Shown piece by piece: positions 46,339 to 59,149 of a stretch of DNA of 64,000 nt. A program made the position numbers and the translations under genes. The notes under the pieces are model-generated. The model searched no databases, had not been told where the DNA came from, and saw only the letters and a program-made list of their open reading frames with translations. Positions within the stretch are counted from its first letter, which is position 1. Every line of letters starts with the position of its first letter. The stretch is from contig CM035309.1 of assembly GCA_002900995.3 (NCBI GenBank), positions 3,912,389 through 3,976,388 on the forward strand. The letters are read 5' to 3'. This DNA is from Ganoderma boninense. Lineage: Eukaryota > Basidiomycota > Agaricomycetes > Polyporales > Polyporaceae.

Positions 46339-46346
46339 TGACGTCA
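46339..46346. promoter_or_regulatory. Palindromic CRE/ATF site upstream of the zinc-finger gene
   Basis: TGACGTCA lies 134-141 bp upstream of the ATG at 46205. A second GACGTCAT half-extended site lies near 46540. The palindrome is the classical binding site of CREB/ATF bZIP factors (Atf1-type in fungi). Regulation is inferred from the motif alone. Confidence 0.45.
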
Positions 46347-47484
46347 TCTTTCCCAGCCTCCGCTTTTGCATTTTCACCTTCTTCCGCGCCCTCTGCCTCC
46401 TGGCGTCTACGCACTAGTCCCCCGTGTTTTTGTAATGTCACTCTGTCGTGCATGCTCGTCCACAGCGCGCTCGCACGGGCGAAGCGGGGGGCTTGGGCGA
46501 GGAAAATGGGGGTGGAGCGTGCAGACGTTGTGGAGCAAGCGACGTCATAAGGCCTCTGGGGATCTCGCGTCGGAGATGAATCATAGGTGCGTCATCGCTT
46601 CCTTTTCGGGGCCGTTTCTGCCCAATTATCACGTTTAGTCGATGCGTCGTCCATTCCTGCACGCCGCCTTCTTCGGAGCCCCTGACGTGAGTCTAAAACA
46701 CTGTCGCCTCTGGGCGCACTCAAACGCAGAGCCTCACCGCACTCTCGACGGGACTCCAAACACACGAAGAGATCCTGCGGAGGATTTAGATGATGACAAG
46801 AAGGCGGTTGCGCGCCCCGGTTCGCGCGATCTGTGCGCAGCAGGCGTCCTATTTATGCACACGGTGTCTTATGATGATGCTGTGAATCCCCCCAAACGAG
46901 TTTTGCACGAGAAGCAGTCGAGAAGCCTGGCGACTGCATAGCAACCGAGGAGGCCATTCTTCTCCCATCAGCATCTTACCATTTCGACCATGGCCTATCT
47001 TGCATCTCCGATCCTCCCCCCAGATCGACCAGCCCGCCTCCGACTCGCCCGCCAATCTGACCCGTCCATTTCGCCCGTCCCCGTCAGTCTGCCTTTGTGT
47101 GCGCATTTCCGCCCGGATTTGATCCTCACCGCACGCACGCATCGTCTATTCCCAGCTTCATTTCCTTCTCGGATGCCAAACACACGAACCGAGATACCGA
47201 GCGCCTGTGTTCAGGTTGACAGAGCGCTAGGCGTTGACAAGAGCCGCCGAAGACGAGGCCCCGTAAAGTTCGCACCCTCGATGCCTTCTGATAGCATCAG
47301 ATCACACGGACACGGTCGACAGCTCGTTTCAGTTCTTTCGCTTCCGTGACTGTCACTCGAGTGCGTCATCTCACGCATCATCGATCCTCTCCTGCTTTCT
47401 CTGAGTTTGAATCGCACAGACCACGCCCGGGCCACGCTAAATGGCCAGCCACAAAACAGCCACACACAAGTGCCACGCACCAAC
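46347..47484. other. No confident gene
   Basis: Upstream region of the zinc-finger gene followed by short motif-free frames on both strands (for example 46849-47142 minus, 46990-47349 plus). Confidence 0.4.
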
Positions 47485-47818
47485 ATGGGCAGCTTCAATG
47501 CCTCCCCAGCTGCAACATCAGAAACGATGACGTTGTACGAACCTTCCGTGCAACTTCCAGTCGTTTCCGGTTTTCTCTTGCCGGCCCTGGACGCCGACCA
47601 TAATTGTATGCACCCTTCCATCGTGACACCGGCTCTGGCTGAAAGTACTTACACTGAACCGCACCGGTCAATCTTTCATTGAGGGCGTCATCATTAATGA
47701 TTACCGGCTCCCTCACGCGCAGCCCGACCACAATGATTCAGATGGTCTGTACCACTTGGCACTGGCACCCCCCCACGACGGCTCTGATGCAGTCGAGGAT
47801 GAGGATGTAGCCGCCTAA
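47485..47818 (+). CDS. Possible small two-exon protein, 97 aa
   Basis: An ATG at 47485 opens exon 47485-47605, which can splice (GTATGC donor, GAAAG acceptor, phase 1) to 47646-47818. This gives a continuous frame from MGSFNASPAATSETMT through FIEGVIINDYRLPHAQPDHN to an acidic end EDEDVAA and stop. The 40-nt intron is short for this genome, which weakens the model, and in-frame sequence is open upstream. No domain is recognised. Further protein-like but unjoined plus-strand pieces lie at 47881-48080. Confidence 0.3.
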
Positions 47819-50800
47819 AGCCCACCCTAACTAGTCGATCACCCTTCGCATCGCACCCTGCTTGATTCATTGGTCTCAACTTGGCCACTAGCATCTCCGA
47901 ATATTCGACGCGTAAGTACGAGTCGCGAGCGCGTCGCGTCGCCGCCTTCTCCTTCTCGAGCTCTGACTCGGAAGCGTCCAAGCGCTGTACGTGTTTCCAT
48001 CCCAACCCGCCGCTAACCCCCCGCCTCATCTGGCTTCTAGCGTGCACCCACCCCGACGCCCCCGGTTGAACCCTCAGAATCAGTGATCGCCTCGAGCTCG
48101 GGTCGTCGCAGCCCGGTGCGAGGTGCGATGCCATTGCAACTTTGCACAATGCAAGTTGCTCGAGACTTGCGATCCCCCGACTCCGACGCGATCCGGGGCT
48201 CCGACGTGCTCCGACCGGGACCGCATCGTTGTCAGTAGACGTATTCGAAAATCGCCTGGACGTTTCGACGACGACGCCTGCGGCTTCGAAACACTCTCGT
48301 TGACGGATGCCTCCGGTGTGGTTTCTAGCACCGGAGGATGGCGGTGAGCGAGCAGTGGGAGGGCGCAGCGCGGAACATAAGTTCGGACAGCGGGTCCGTG
48401 ATCATGATCATTGAGAAATTTACACCTTCGAGTCTGCGAGCCCGTACGTCCTCTGCTTCTACTTACCACCGTGTCAGCCAATTATGTAAATGTCACATCA
48501 ACCAGCTGCAGGACGTACGGTGGCCCATCCACTGCCAGTGGCCTTGAAGCGAGGTCCGTCGTAATTCGTCATGGTCGTTCGACATCGCTCCTCGCAGCAA
48601 GCTCGAGCCAGCCCAGGTTCACATGTCCATCTACCGTCGCACTTCCAAGTTCCCCGACGGAACACGACTTCCCAGCGCGCAATTCAGTAAGTTTTCCTCC
48701 AGTTCAGAGTTCAAGTTGCCCACATGGGTGGCGTGGACACGACGCACGCCACCCGTCCAACCCGCTCAACGCCCATCAGCGAATCCTCGAACACGCGAGC
48801 TTTAGCAGCCCGACTGTCAGATAGACTGTGGCCAATGCCACCGTGGCTGCGCGGCCACATCCGACGAGTCGCTCAGGCTAGCAGTGAGTAACCTCGCCGC
48901 TCTCCCCCCATCCCACCGAGCCGGAGTTTCAATGCTGATACGCATAGTGCGCGTGGCCATCATGGCGCCGTGGCAGGCTTCCAGTGGTTTTGCAGGACTC
49001 GGGAGAAATTCTCAGAGGCGGCGTCGCTGCTCACAACGCAATCTCAAGCCCCCCCCCCCCCGCCCTTCCGAGTCCTTCTTCCAACAAACTTCCAGCACCC
49101 CCACGATAATCGCGCCACCGGGGCTTTTTCTTACGATTCTTCCGCGGGTCAGCTGGATGCTCCTGCTGGACATGTATGGGAACGGGGCCACTCCTGCCAC
49201 ACTGTCCGTGGCCAGTGGCAACTCGCCGTCGTTGTGGACTCTCAGGCACTCGGACATGGCTCTCACTGGACCAGAGCGGGGTGAATGTCTGCGTCTGCGC
49301 CCGCGGCGACGTCCAAGTATCCTTTCCATGACCAGGGATGTGTAAATCAGGAGGCAGCGCATGGCCCCCGGCTGCATTTCTCGCGCCGACAATAGCCACG
49401 GCAAGGGTGAGTGAGAGTGGGGCTCTGGTCTGTCTCAGGCTGCGGGGCATCCAGATTCCAAGTTCTACCTTCTGACTTCTGCCTTCAAGCGACGTGCGTC
49501 CTGACTCCTGAGTTCTCCTCCCACCGGTAGAAGTTGGGGCGAATCCGGGCGTGTGCGCGAGAACAGTGCCTGAGAAGAGGGCTCCTTCGCCCGTAGCGGG
49601 GGACGTTTTCGTCCGCCAGACCGCCAGCTGGGGGTCGGTGCGACAACACCCAGGCCCAGTGCCCAGGGTATAGGTATACGTACTACGGCGAAGTTTCCCC
49701 GGTCCGAGGTGCTCTCTTCTGGGATCGCTGCCGCGGGTACACACTGCACAGTGGGTATGTTCGAGAGTCTCGGATTAACCTCCGCAACCTCGAGTCTCGA
49801 CAGCTAATTTTACCCCCCTCACTCCATGTGCAAGGTCCTTGGACCTGGGAGCTCGCAGTGATATTCGAATCCCGGTATGTCGAATTTGCCGATGAAGGAG
49901 CGTCGTCCCGGTAGGCTCACTTACCATCTCCGGCAGCGCGACTCCATGCCTATACCGAGTCGTCGCGCCTCCGGCGGGGCCCGCCCGGCGTAAGACGTCA
50001 CTGGACTTCGCGACTTCAAACTTTCGCGCGAGCTATACATACGCGTCCCGACGTGCCGGCCATGGCGTACTCAGGGCGTGACCAGCGGATGAACTTGATT
50101 CGGACTCGGACCCAACGTTCGTATGGCGTAGTCTGCGAACCAGCACCATGACAGTCATCATCATGGGTTCATGGGTTCTTGGTTCTTTCTCCGGCCCCTG
50201 CCATGGATGCACGCAGGCATGACCCGTCTATGACGACGCGCTACCAGTAACCCCCGCCTGACCTATGTTCCGAGTCCGTGCGCGCCTTCCCGGTGCCCGT
50301 CCAACGGTTCGGGCCACCGCTTCGAATTCGCGAAGTACTGTTCGCACCAGCCTCTTCGCATCATCGCCATCCAAACGCCCAGAAATTAATATTGCCCAGT
50401 CGCACAGTCCTCCAAGTTCCCATTCTCCCCCTCGCGCGGTCGTGCATACAGTCTACGTACTTCCAGCAAATTCGATGTCAAGCAGTCTCGTGGCTTCCCG
50501 CTTCCACCCATGGCCATATGGGTCTCTTCTGGGGACCCTCTTGCAATCCTTTACCTTCGCGCCCCGGTCAACCCCCCGGTCGCGCTCACTCACCCGATTT
50601 CGAATGACCACAAATTCCGAATATTTGGTGGCTCAGGTTTCAGCTGCAAATTCGAGCGTCGACGGTCTCTCGTGGGGTGCCGCCCACAACCACTGGCAGC
50701 TCGAGCCTAACTGCTACAAAGCGAGCAAATTATGGGGGCTCAGGGTCCGCGCCTCGCCTACGCGGGCCATCGCCCGACCGACATTGTTTCGCGGATGTCC

Positions 50801-53396
50801 CAAATTTGCGGGATGGGCTCGGAGCAGATAGACAGGTGAGCGGCCGCTGGATCCTTGTTTCGCCGCGCGCGTGTCGAACGCTGATGACATCTCGGGGCTA
50901 TCGAAGATATCCACCGTGAAGTTACGCTACACGATGCTACACGAACCGTGGCGTAGGCTGCTCTGTACATGTGTGGGCGCGTCGCCAACACCAAGGTGAC
51001 AAGTTCGGCGCTGCGCTCGAACTTCGGGAGCTCGCGCTCATCATGGTACATACTGCGTAACTAAGAAGAACCCGAAGAACTTGGGTGGTTCAACTCACTG
51101 ATCGCGCTCGCTTCTTGGCAGGCATTTGCAAAGAGAGAGCCGGGGTTGTGGAGGATACGCCTCGGGCTGCACACATTCCGAGCTTAGTGGTGCGCCCCTT
51201 TGCTTCAATCCCCCCCCGTGTGTGTCCGTCGGCGTCCGGGAACAACTAGGGCCCGGAATCGCATGGTTCCTCTCTCAAGGAGGTAAGTGTCACGGCGCTC
51301 TTGCATTGCAGCATTGAGAAATCCAGACCAGGATAGCTCACCTTACGGACCTGCGCGGCCTACCTCTCGGGGGTATCCATGCACCCGATTCGTACTGGCG
51401 CTCACTGCCAAGTCGCCGCACAGAAGACAGGCTCTTCGCATCGCGGGATGTCCGCCCAGCCCCGTCGTTTTCATTCAACGTTTGAACCCTCGACCCTCTT
51501 CGGTGCACAGCCAACCGCCGCTGCCGCCGCCGCCAGACTCTGTGTGCGTTCCAACGAAGACCTCTGTCCTCGAGGATACCACGATGCTTCATAAATGGGG
51601 GTCATCGCGTCATCAGCGTCACCGGCACACTCTATTGGCACGTGTCCAGCCTGAGTGTCCCAGCACGTCCTTTCCCAAGGCGTCGACATTCGCGATCGGA
51701 TTTTCGAATCTGGCGCCGCACAGTCACGCTCAAATGCGAAGATCCGAGATGTGCTATATAAAGGAGCGCCCACACGCAACTCCAGAGCAAAAGTTCAGTG
51801 CTAGTCCAGTTTTTGCTTTTTCTCTGAGTAATCAAAGTTATCGTATCCCGCACAGCGGCCACCCATCGAACGCGCTCGCACCACGCGTGCTTCGTGCGGT
51901 GTTTGGGTCTTCCTTTCGGAGGCACTGTGAAGGCAAAGGACAGAATTGGCAAGCTCTTGTGCCCTTGTGGAACATGCCGAGGCAGACGGGCGTGTTGCAG
52001 ATTAATCGCCGCACGGGGGCCGTATCAGAGCGGCTGGGACTGCGCGCGTCACAGGTTATCACTAGCTGGAAGCTGTCAAGACCGTGATTTGCGGGCACGT
52101 CTGGCTTCTGGAAATGCAAGGCGTATTCTGGTCGATATCTGTATTTGTATCTGTCGCTGTCGCGCGCGTGTTTCGGACGTCAATGGCCCGGAAGGAAGGG
52201 GGATGAGGTGAACTCCGAAGAGTCTCAGAATACTTAGCTGTACTTCGCGAGTCTTCGAGAGCAATTGATACCACTCACAAGCATCATGGCAAGAAGCACC
52301 TCTGGTTCTGCACTTCTCGTCGGATGAACCTATCATGCCGCTACTCAGATGACTTCAGAGGCCAAGCTCGCCACGACTATTTTTCTATTTATTGCATCCA
52401 CGGGGGCGAACTTCGCCCGCTGACTATGATTCTCGGTCTGCTGCCCTACGGAGCTCGCATGCCAACGATCACGGGCCCTCAGTACTGCCTCAGTGAGCGT
52501 ACCCAAAAACTGGTATCGGAAAGGATTCGTCTTGCAGGTCAACGGGCGTTGCGCCGTGAACCCTGTACTGCTAGAGTAGAATACAGATTAGCTCCCGTGG
52601 ACTGGCACATGAGCACTGCGACTCGCGCACTGGCATGCGGCCGTGGTCTCCACGAGGTAGCAGCGTGTAGGTCAGGAGAAGGGGTGTTCTGGGCACCGAA
52701 GCGCATCAACGAGCCGCTGAAGTCTTGAACCGCAAGTACCCTACAATCCAGCCTGACATGCATGAGCGGATTTTGCGATGCGACGTACCGATTCTGCACG
52801 GTGACAACTTGAACATTACTTGCATATCGTGGGTAGCGTTCGGAGGAATGGCTTGTAGCATGTACACCGTCACGCTGGCAAACGTCGACTTCAGCCACAA
52901 TCCAGAGATCACGGGCAGTGTGGCTTGAAGATAACCGACGGCGTCAGCTCCTCCGGGTTGCACTTTCTACCGAGGCACGGTCATGAGTGTTGCTGTCGAG
53001 AGGGTTGATCCAGCAAAGCGTATCGGGTCGATTCCATGGTATCTAATACGGCCGCCTGCTTGTTTGGCTATTCACACTGCAGAGAGCACCAGCCGTTAAA
53101 GAGAGAAGGAACGCATAACTCGAAAGGGCCTGGACGTACCTGCGAAACAAGCCACGTCTTGACGTCCAAGCCCTTCGTAGTCGCCTGGTGGACCAACGGC
53201 GAATAAAGCACGAACCACCTTCTAGCATTGTTAACGAATGTAGACATGAAGACTACCCATCTCTACGACATGATCGCGAGCGCCTCAGGTCCAAACAGTC
53301 TACCAAATTATCTGAGGCTCGGGAGAGACTCATCGGCGTTCCAGGACACTCGAGCGTTCGCAGCACCTTAGTGGCGACTATGACACTGATAGCAGC
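47819..53396. other. Gene-poor stretch of 5.6 kb
   Basis: Many overlapping frames up to 266 codons (51287-52087 plus) lack domains, ATG context and splice logic. A run of 11 C lies near 49052. A good TATATAAAG box at 51755-51763, followed by an A/C-rich leader, suggests a plus-strand transcription start, yet no convincing gene follows. Short frames at 52324-52963 on both strands remain unassigned. This may be old transposon debris or a rapidly evolving locus. Confidence 0.4.
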
Positions 53397-54362
53397 TCAA
53401 CAAGTGGCGCGCCACATCTCGAGGACCTTCTTAATAGCGGGGCGGGCCGTGAGGGCCGTGTGCCACTTGTACGTGAGGGGGAAGTCCTTGGCGAAGTCGA
53501 ACCCCTCGAAGTCCTTGACGAAGTGGTTGATCGCGATCTCGTTCCACCTGTTCCGTCCATCGTCAGCACCTTGCATTCTTGCAGGGGTGAGAATGGGGGA
53601 CAGACACGTACACGATGAAGGAGATGTCCGCGACGCTGGCCTTGCCGCCGACGAGGTACGGTACCGCGGAGGCGGAGGTGGTGGCGGCGGAGGCGAGGGC
53701 CTTCTCGAGCACGCCGAGGACGCGGATGATCTCCTTGTAGCGCTCGATCGCGAGCGGGACCTTCTCGCTCGCGAAGAACGTGAACCACCCCGCCTGCCCG
53801 AAGTACGGCCTGAAGACGAGGATCGCCAGATGTCAGCAAAGGGAATGGTGAAGGGGGAGGGGGAGGGAAGAGAGGCCGCACCCCTGGCCGGAGGACTGGA
53901 AGAAGAGCCACTGGAGCTGGTGGATCTTGTCCTCGGGGCGCGCGAAGGAGACTTTGTGCGTCGGGTCGTACATGTCGACGAGGTAGGTGATGATCGCGTC
54001 GGACTCCCTGCGATGCACGTCGCATGCATCAATTTACACTTCGCTCAGAGGCTCTGAGGGCACGAGCCACGGGAACTCACCAGATGGCGATGTCGCCGTG
54101 CTTGTGGTCGACGAGGGTCGGGATGCGGCCGTTGGGGTTGAGCTTGGTGTGCGCCTCGGCCTTGTGCTCGCCCTTGCTGAAGTCGAGGTAGACCGGGTTG
54201 TAGTCGAGCCCGAGCTCCTCGAGCACCATCATGACCTTCCTGTGAAATAGCTGTCAGTATCGCGCTCACGAGAATGGTACTGAGATGTGAATGCGGGCAA
54301 ACGTACCATCCGTTGGGCGCCAAGCCCTTGGTGGTGTACAGAGTGAAGTGAGCGGAAGACAT
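53397..54362 (-). CDS. Glutathione S-transferase, Ure2p-like
   Basis: Five exons (54307-54362, 54081-54239, 53882-54007, 53612-53809, 53397-53547), all GT-AG and all phase 2, encode 229 residues. The N-terminal thioredoxin-like domain has TLYTTKGLAPNGWKVMMVLE, with Asn in the NGWK site typical of Ure2p-like fungal GSTs, LNPNGRIPTLVDH (cis-Pro loop) and ESDAIITYLVDMYD. The all-helical C-terminal domain includes PYFGQAGWFTFFASEKVPLA and the N-capping ASVADISF segment. These cytosolic enzymes conjugate or de-conjugate glutathione on electrophiles, and basidiomycetes often carry expanded sets linked to detoxification of wood extractives. The length fits the family (about 220-240). A TATA box lies 126 bp upstream. 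Large open frames on the opposite strand are shadows. Confidence 0.93.
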
Positions 54363-54487
54363 TGCGAGGAAAGAAGATGGGAGATGGAAGATCAGACGTG
54401 AGACGAGTTGTTGGGGGTGTGAGAGAGGCTGCTTTGAGATGAGCTGGGAGTGTGATGAGGATACTGGACGTCGCGCCAGCCCCAGCC

Positions 54488-54493
54488 TTTATA
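54488..54493 (-). promoter_or_regulatory. TATA box of the GST gene
   Basis: On the minus strand TATAAAGG begins at 54493, 131 to 126 bp before the ATG at 54362, a spacing similar to the TATA boxes of orphan copies A and C. Confidence 0.55.
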
Positions 54494-55307
54494 CGTCGCA
54501 GTATCCCGGGGCAGCAGCTGAATTCCAAATGTGCTACCACGCTTGGATGAGGGCGTAAATGAATATAATATCCTAAGAGCTTGTGGCTCACGGCAGGACA
54601 AGCGAGCGCTAAAGCGGTCTTCTTGCCTACGCGGCCTGCAAAGCCACTCACCTCAAACCGGTTACATAGACTCACTGCCACCAATTGGCCTCGAAGGATA
54701 GCGCCATAACCCCATGGTTGTGTCCATGATGGGACCGGTTGGGGAGTAGTGTGCACCGCGTGTGAGTTTATGCAACTTGCCTGCAGCATGAATAAGCCCC
54801 CCGGGGATAGTCTAAAAGGCCGAGCCCCATATGCATGGGTGTGAGATGCCAAGCGACGATTGTGCTCGGGGTACGCCCGGGGGTGAGTAAGTCGGTAGCA
54901 AGAGTAGACGTTCCTGGTTTGTAATCCGCATATGGTGGCAGTGCCTAGAAAGGATGTGGGATAAGTGCCCGAGATTGCTCTGAAATGGTCTCACGGACCT
55001 TTCATCAGGAGTAGAAAGAAGACCTTTCTTGCCTTTCGACCGCATGCATAGTATGACGAAGGCTCGTAGTCATGCTTCATGGCTGGGAAATGGGTTCCGG
55101 AGCCAAATCGGTTGATGAATCAGAGACAGCAGTGTGAGAGACGCTCCCATTTCACGGCACCTACAGCACAGCGCTGTGTTACACAATACATAAAGCTAGA
55201 CTTACTGCCGGAGAAGCGATGGCTCAGTCTTGTCGACATTGGCTCTGGCGCACAGACTCACCAACCTCTGTCCGTATTCCCGCAGACTAGCCACCTCGTT
55301 TTGCTGC
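54494..55307. other. Intergenic between GST and cytidine deaminase
   Basis: Upstream region of the GST and downstream region of the cytidine deaminase gene; no gene, RNA or repeat seen. Confidence 0.5.
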
Positions 55308-56409
<1,102 letters not shown>

Positions 56410-57129
56410 ATGGTGCGCCCACTGTCCGCCCGCCTGGCGCAGGCCCTCCGCCCCCGCCGCGTCCCCCAGTCCCACTCTCGTTTCCACCAGCAGCAGCGCT
56501 TCGCGTCGTCGACGCCCAGCTCCGAGGAGCTCCAGAAAAAGGCTCAGGACGCGCTCCTGTCCGTCCAGAAGGGCTTGGGCCAGGCATTCGAGGCCGGCAA
56601 GAAGTTCCTGGGTCCTGTGGGAGAGAAGGCGGGCACTCTGCTTGGCGGTACGTGGTGTTTTCGTCTCGTGTGCTCTCCGCGACACCTCTGCGCTGGCGTC
56701 GGGCATACCGCTTCGCGGGTAGCGCGTGCGGGGCGACTTGGCACACCACGGAGGAGACACCCCATTTGAACAGCGCGACTGACGGCACACGTCTCTCTAG
56801 CTTACCGTGAACCCTTGACGTACAACTTCGCCGTCTTCCGGGAGGTCCTCAAGCAGGTCTACGTCGCGGAGCGCCTCCAACCTCCTTCCGTCTCCGCGTT
56901 CACGTCAGTGTACTCGACGTTGTGGGCACGTGCAACGAACATTCAGTATTACCGCGAGCTCCTGCGGTCAGGCGACCTGACCAAGGTTGGCATCTACGCG
57001 CTCGAGGCGTACGGTATCTTTAAGGTAAGCTGACGTCGCTTTGTACTACTTTGGATGCTCACTGGATTTGGTGTATAGATTGGCGAGATTGTTGGTCGCA
57101 GAAGTCTCATCGGTTACAACATTCAATAG
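56410..57129 (+). CDS. ATP20: Mitochondrial ATP synthase subunit g
   Basis: Exons 56410-56647, 56801-57024 and 57079-57129 (phases 1 and 0) encode 170 residues. The Arg/Gln-rich, acid-free N-terminus (MVRPLSARLAQALRPRRVPQ) looks like a mitochondrial presequence and is followed by a helical linker (EELQKKAQDALLSVQKGLGQ). The conserved core is YREPLTYNFAVFREVLKQVY and RATNIQYYRELLRSGDLTKV, then a membrane helix ending in GIFKIGEIVGRRSLIGYNIQ. The GEIVG part supplies the GxxxG motif used by subunits e and g to dimerise the F1Fo complex. The protein resides in the inner membrane and helps shape cristae. The last 16 codons sit in a tiny third exon. The neighbour on the left is transcribed divergently. 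Confidence 0.92.
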
Positions 57130-57538
57130 ATCTGTGGTGCACGCTTTCGCTGAACTCGTAGACCTCCATAATCGGATTATGTATCCCTGCCGTGCTGTGC
57201 GTCACCGCGATATATGCCCGTTCCTCGCATTGCCTTCGCACTCACCTGGCTGGTGCCCTGAGGAACGTATCTGGTTGCCTCAATACCAAGAGGAGTACTC
57301 GGAGTCTGGAGCTTATGAAAGTGCTCCCGCCTTCTCGAAGCACCGTTCGCCTCTTCAGCTGACCGTGAGCATCTCTTACCGATCTGACTACCATCCTTCA
57401 GTACAAGAGATTGCCAGGGCGGCTCTTTCTTCTACCCTCTTCCTCTTGTCGCCGGTCACCATCGCAAAGTGGGTCTAATGCTATGCTTACCTCGCTGGCA
57501 TCAGGGAGGACGGCTGAAAGTTGGCTAGCCCATCGCTC
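57130..57538. other. 3' UTR and intergenic region
   Basis: Downstream of ATP synthase subunit g and upstream of BTB gene 1. A plus-strand frame crossing it (57041-57478) overlaps the ATP synthase exon in another frame and is a shadow. Confidence 0.5.
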
Positions 57539-58649
57539 ATGGCAGAAGGCATTCAACGAGATCCAGATGTGTGGCTAGAAGATGGCAATCTTGTCATCGT
57601 GGCCAACTCGATCACTGCGTTCCGACTCTACAAGGGGCTGTTGGGTCAAGTTTCAGCTATTTTCAGGGACGCGTTTGAGTTCGCGGCGCCCGATCCTGGA
57701 GAGACGATCGACGACTGTCCTGTCGTTCGACTTGCAGACTCTCCCGTAGAGATGGGCCATTTCCTGCGCGCCGTGTTCAGGCCTTCCACCTCGTGAGTGC
57801 CGTGCCCCCTATGGATATGGATCCCGGATCTTCGGATTCGCGAATCGAATCTGACCTGTGGACATCAGCATCTCCAGCCAGGACACCCTCCCGTTCGCAA
57901 CCGTTGCCTCCGTCATCCGCATCGCGCACAAGTACGAGGCACAGGAAATCGTCGACGCGGCGTGCGGCCGCCTCGAGAGCTTTCTGATCCCCGGCCCCGG
58001 CCACTGGATGGACTCCGCCGCCCTCTCGTGGCAGGAGCGGTGGACGCTGGGCCAGAGCCAGTGCGGCGTCGCCTTCGACGTCCAGGATGCCATCGAGGCC
58101 GTCGCCCTCGCGCATCTCGTCGACAGGCCGCGCATGCTCCCCGTCGCGCTGTACCTCTGCTGCCTCCTGAGCGCCGCCCAGCTGCGCAACGGCGTGTCCC
58201 TGTCACGCGCGGGCGGCGGCGGCGCGGTCGAGAGGCTCTCGGACGACGACTTCGCGCGCTGTGTGTCCGCGCTCCCTGTCCTCGCGAAGGAATGCCACGC
58301 GAACGTGCTGCGCGCCCTGGACATCGGAATCCCGGGGTGTGCCGATTGCAAGAGGAAGAAGAAGTGGCGCATAGCGTTGAGGGAGTACGAGAGAGCGGTT
58401 CGCGAGGACCGTGCGTGCGCCTTGTCGGACATGCTCGTCAGGGTAGATCGGAGGGCGGTACTGCCGACGACGTGGAAGCCTGAGAGCCTGTGCGCGCGTT
58501 GTCTCCAGGAGTGGTCGAGGCGCTCTGCGGATGAATGTGTGAGGACGCGCAGGAGACTCCCGGAGATGTTTGGGCTGAAGGAGTTGCAGCAAAGTGGGTG
58601 GGAGAGAACGTACGTGCCTCCCAATCCGGTACTGCTGGTCCTGGGCTAG
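57539..58649 (+). CDS. BTB/POZ domain protein 1
   Basis: Exons 57539-57792 and 57869-58649 (phase 2) encode 344 residues from the ATG at 57539. The BTB core starts with DVWLEDGNLVIVANSITAFR, followed by LYKGLLGQVSAIFRDAF and CPVVRLADSPVEMGHFLRAV. The second exon begins with SISSQDTLPFATVASVIRIA and HKYEAQEIVDAACGRLESF, the layout seen in the large basidiomycete BTB family. A Leu/Cys-rich helical part follows (LVDRPRMLPVALYLCCLLSA), then a Cys-containing C-terminus (CADCKRKKKW, CARCLQEW). BTB domains mediate dimerisation and often Cul3 ubiquitin-ligase binding; the function of this expanded fungal family is unknown. It is the first of three tandem copies with the same intron position. Confidence 0.83.
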
Positions 58650-59149
58650 GTGGGCGCAGCGTCGTTCTCTTGCATTGGACGGCATTGGTACTGACGATAG
58701 CCAGGACCTCGCACGGAGCAGGAAGGGTGGAGTCCAGGGGACGCATGGAGTCGGCTGTCTGTTTCTGAACATGGTGTACACCTACCTACCGAGCAGTGGC
58801 GTTATCGCAGAATCGGTCCGTCAGAGTTCCCCCTACCCAAGGCTTCACAATCGTGACAGAAAGCGACCTCCATCGGCCCTTAATCTACCCATGTAGATAG
58901 ACTCGAATACGTGTGGTCATAGCATCAGCGCGATGGGGAATAGTGAACAAGGTTTGAACTTTAAACGAGTCCTCAGGTGTTGCTGCGGTAAGTTGAAGAC
59001 TTGAAGTACCTACCTTCGTGGGCACTTCGACCGTCAATGTTCTATTCCTTGTCTAGACAGGTATGCACCCCGACAATCTTCCTTGCGCAATCCACTCTAC
59101 TGAGATCTAGCTTTTGGAGGGTTCCTGACTACATCCCGAAACTGCGAAG
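58650..59149. other. Intergenic between BTB genes 1 and 2
   Basis: No gene or repeat recognised; it contains the upstream region of BTB gene 2. Confidence 0.5.

Noticed and set aside
51287..52087. 266-codon plus-strand frame
   Set aside because: It crosses the TATATAAAG box near 51755, has no motif and no plausible start; probably chance.
53188..54057. 289-codon plus-strand open frame
   Set aside because: Antisense shadow of the glutathione transferase exons.
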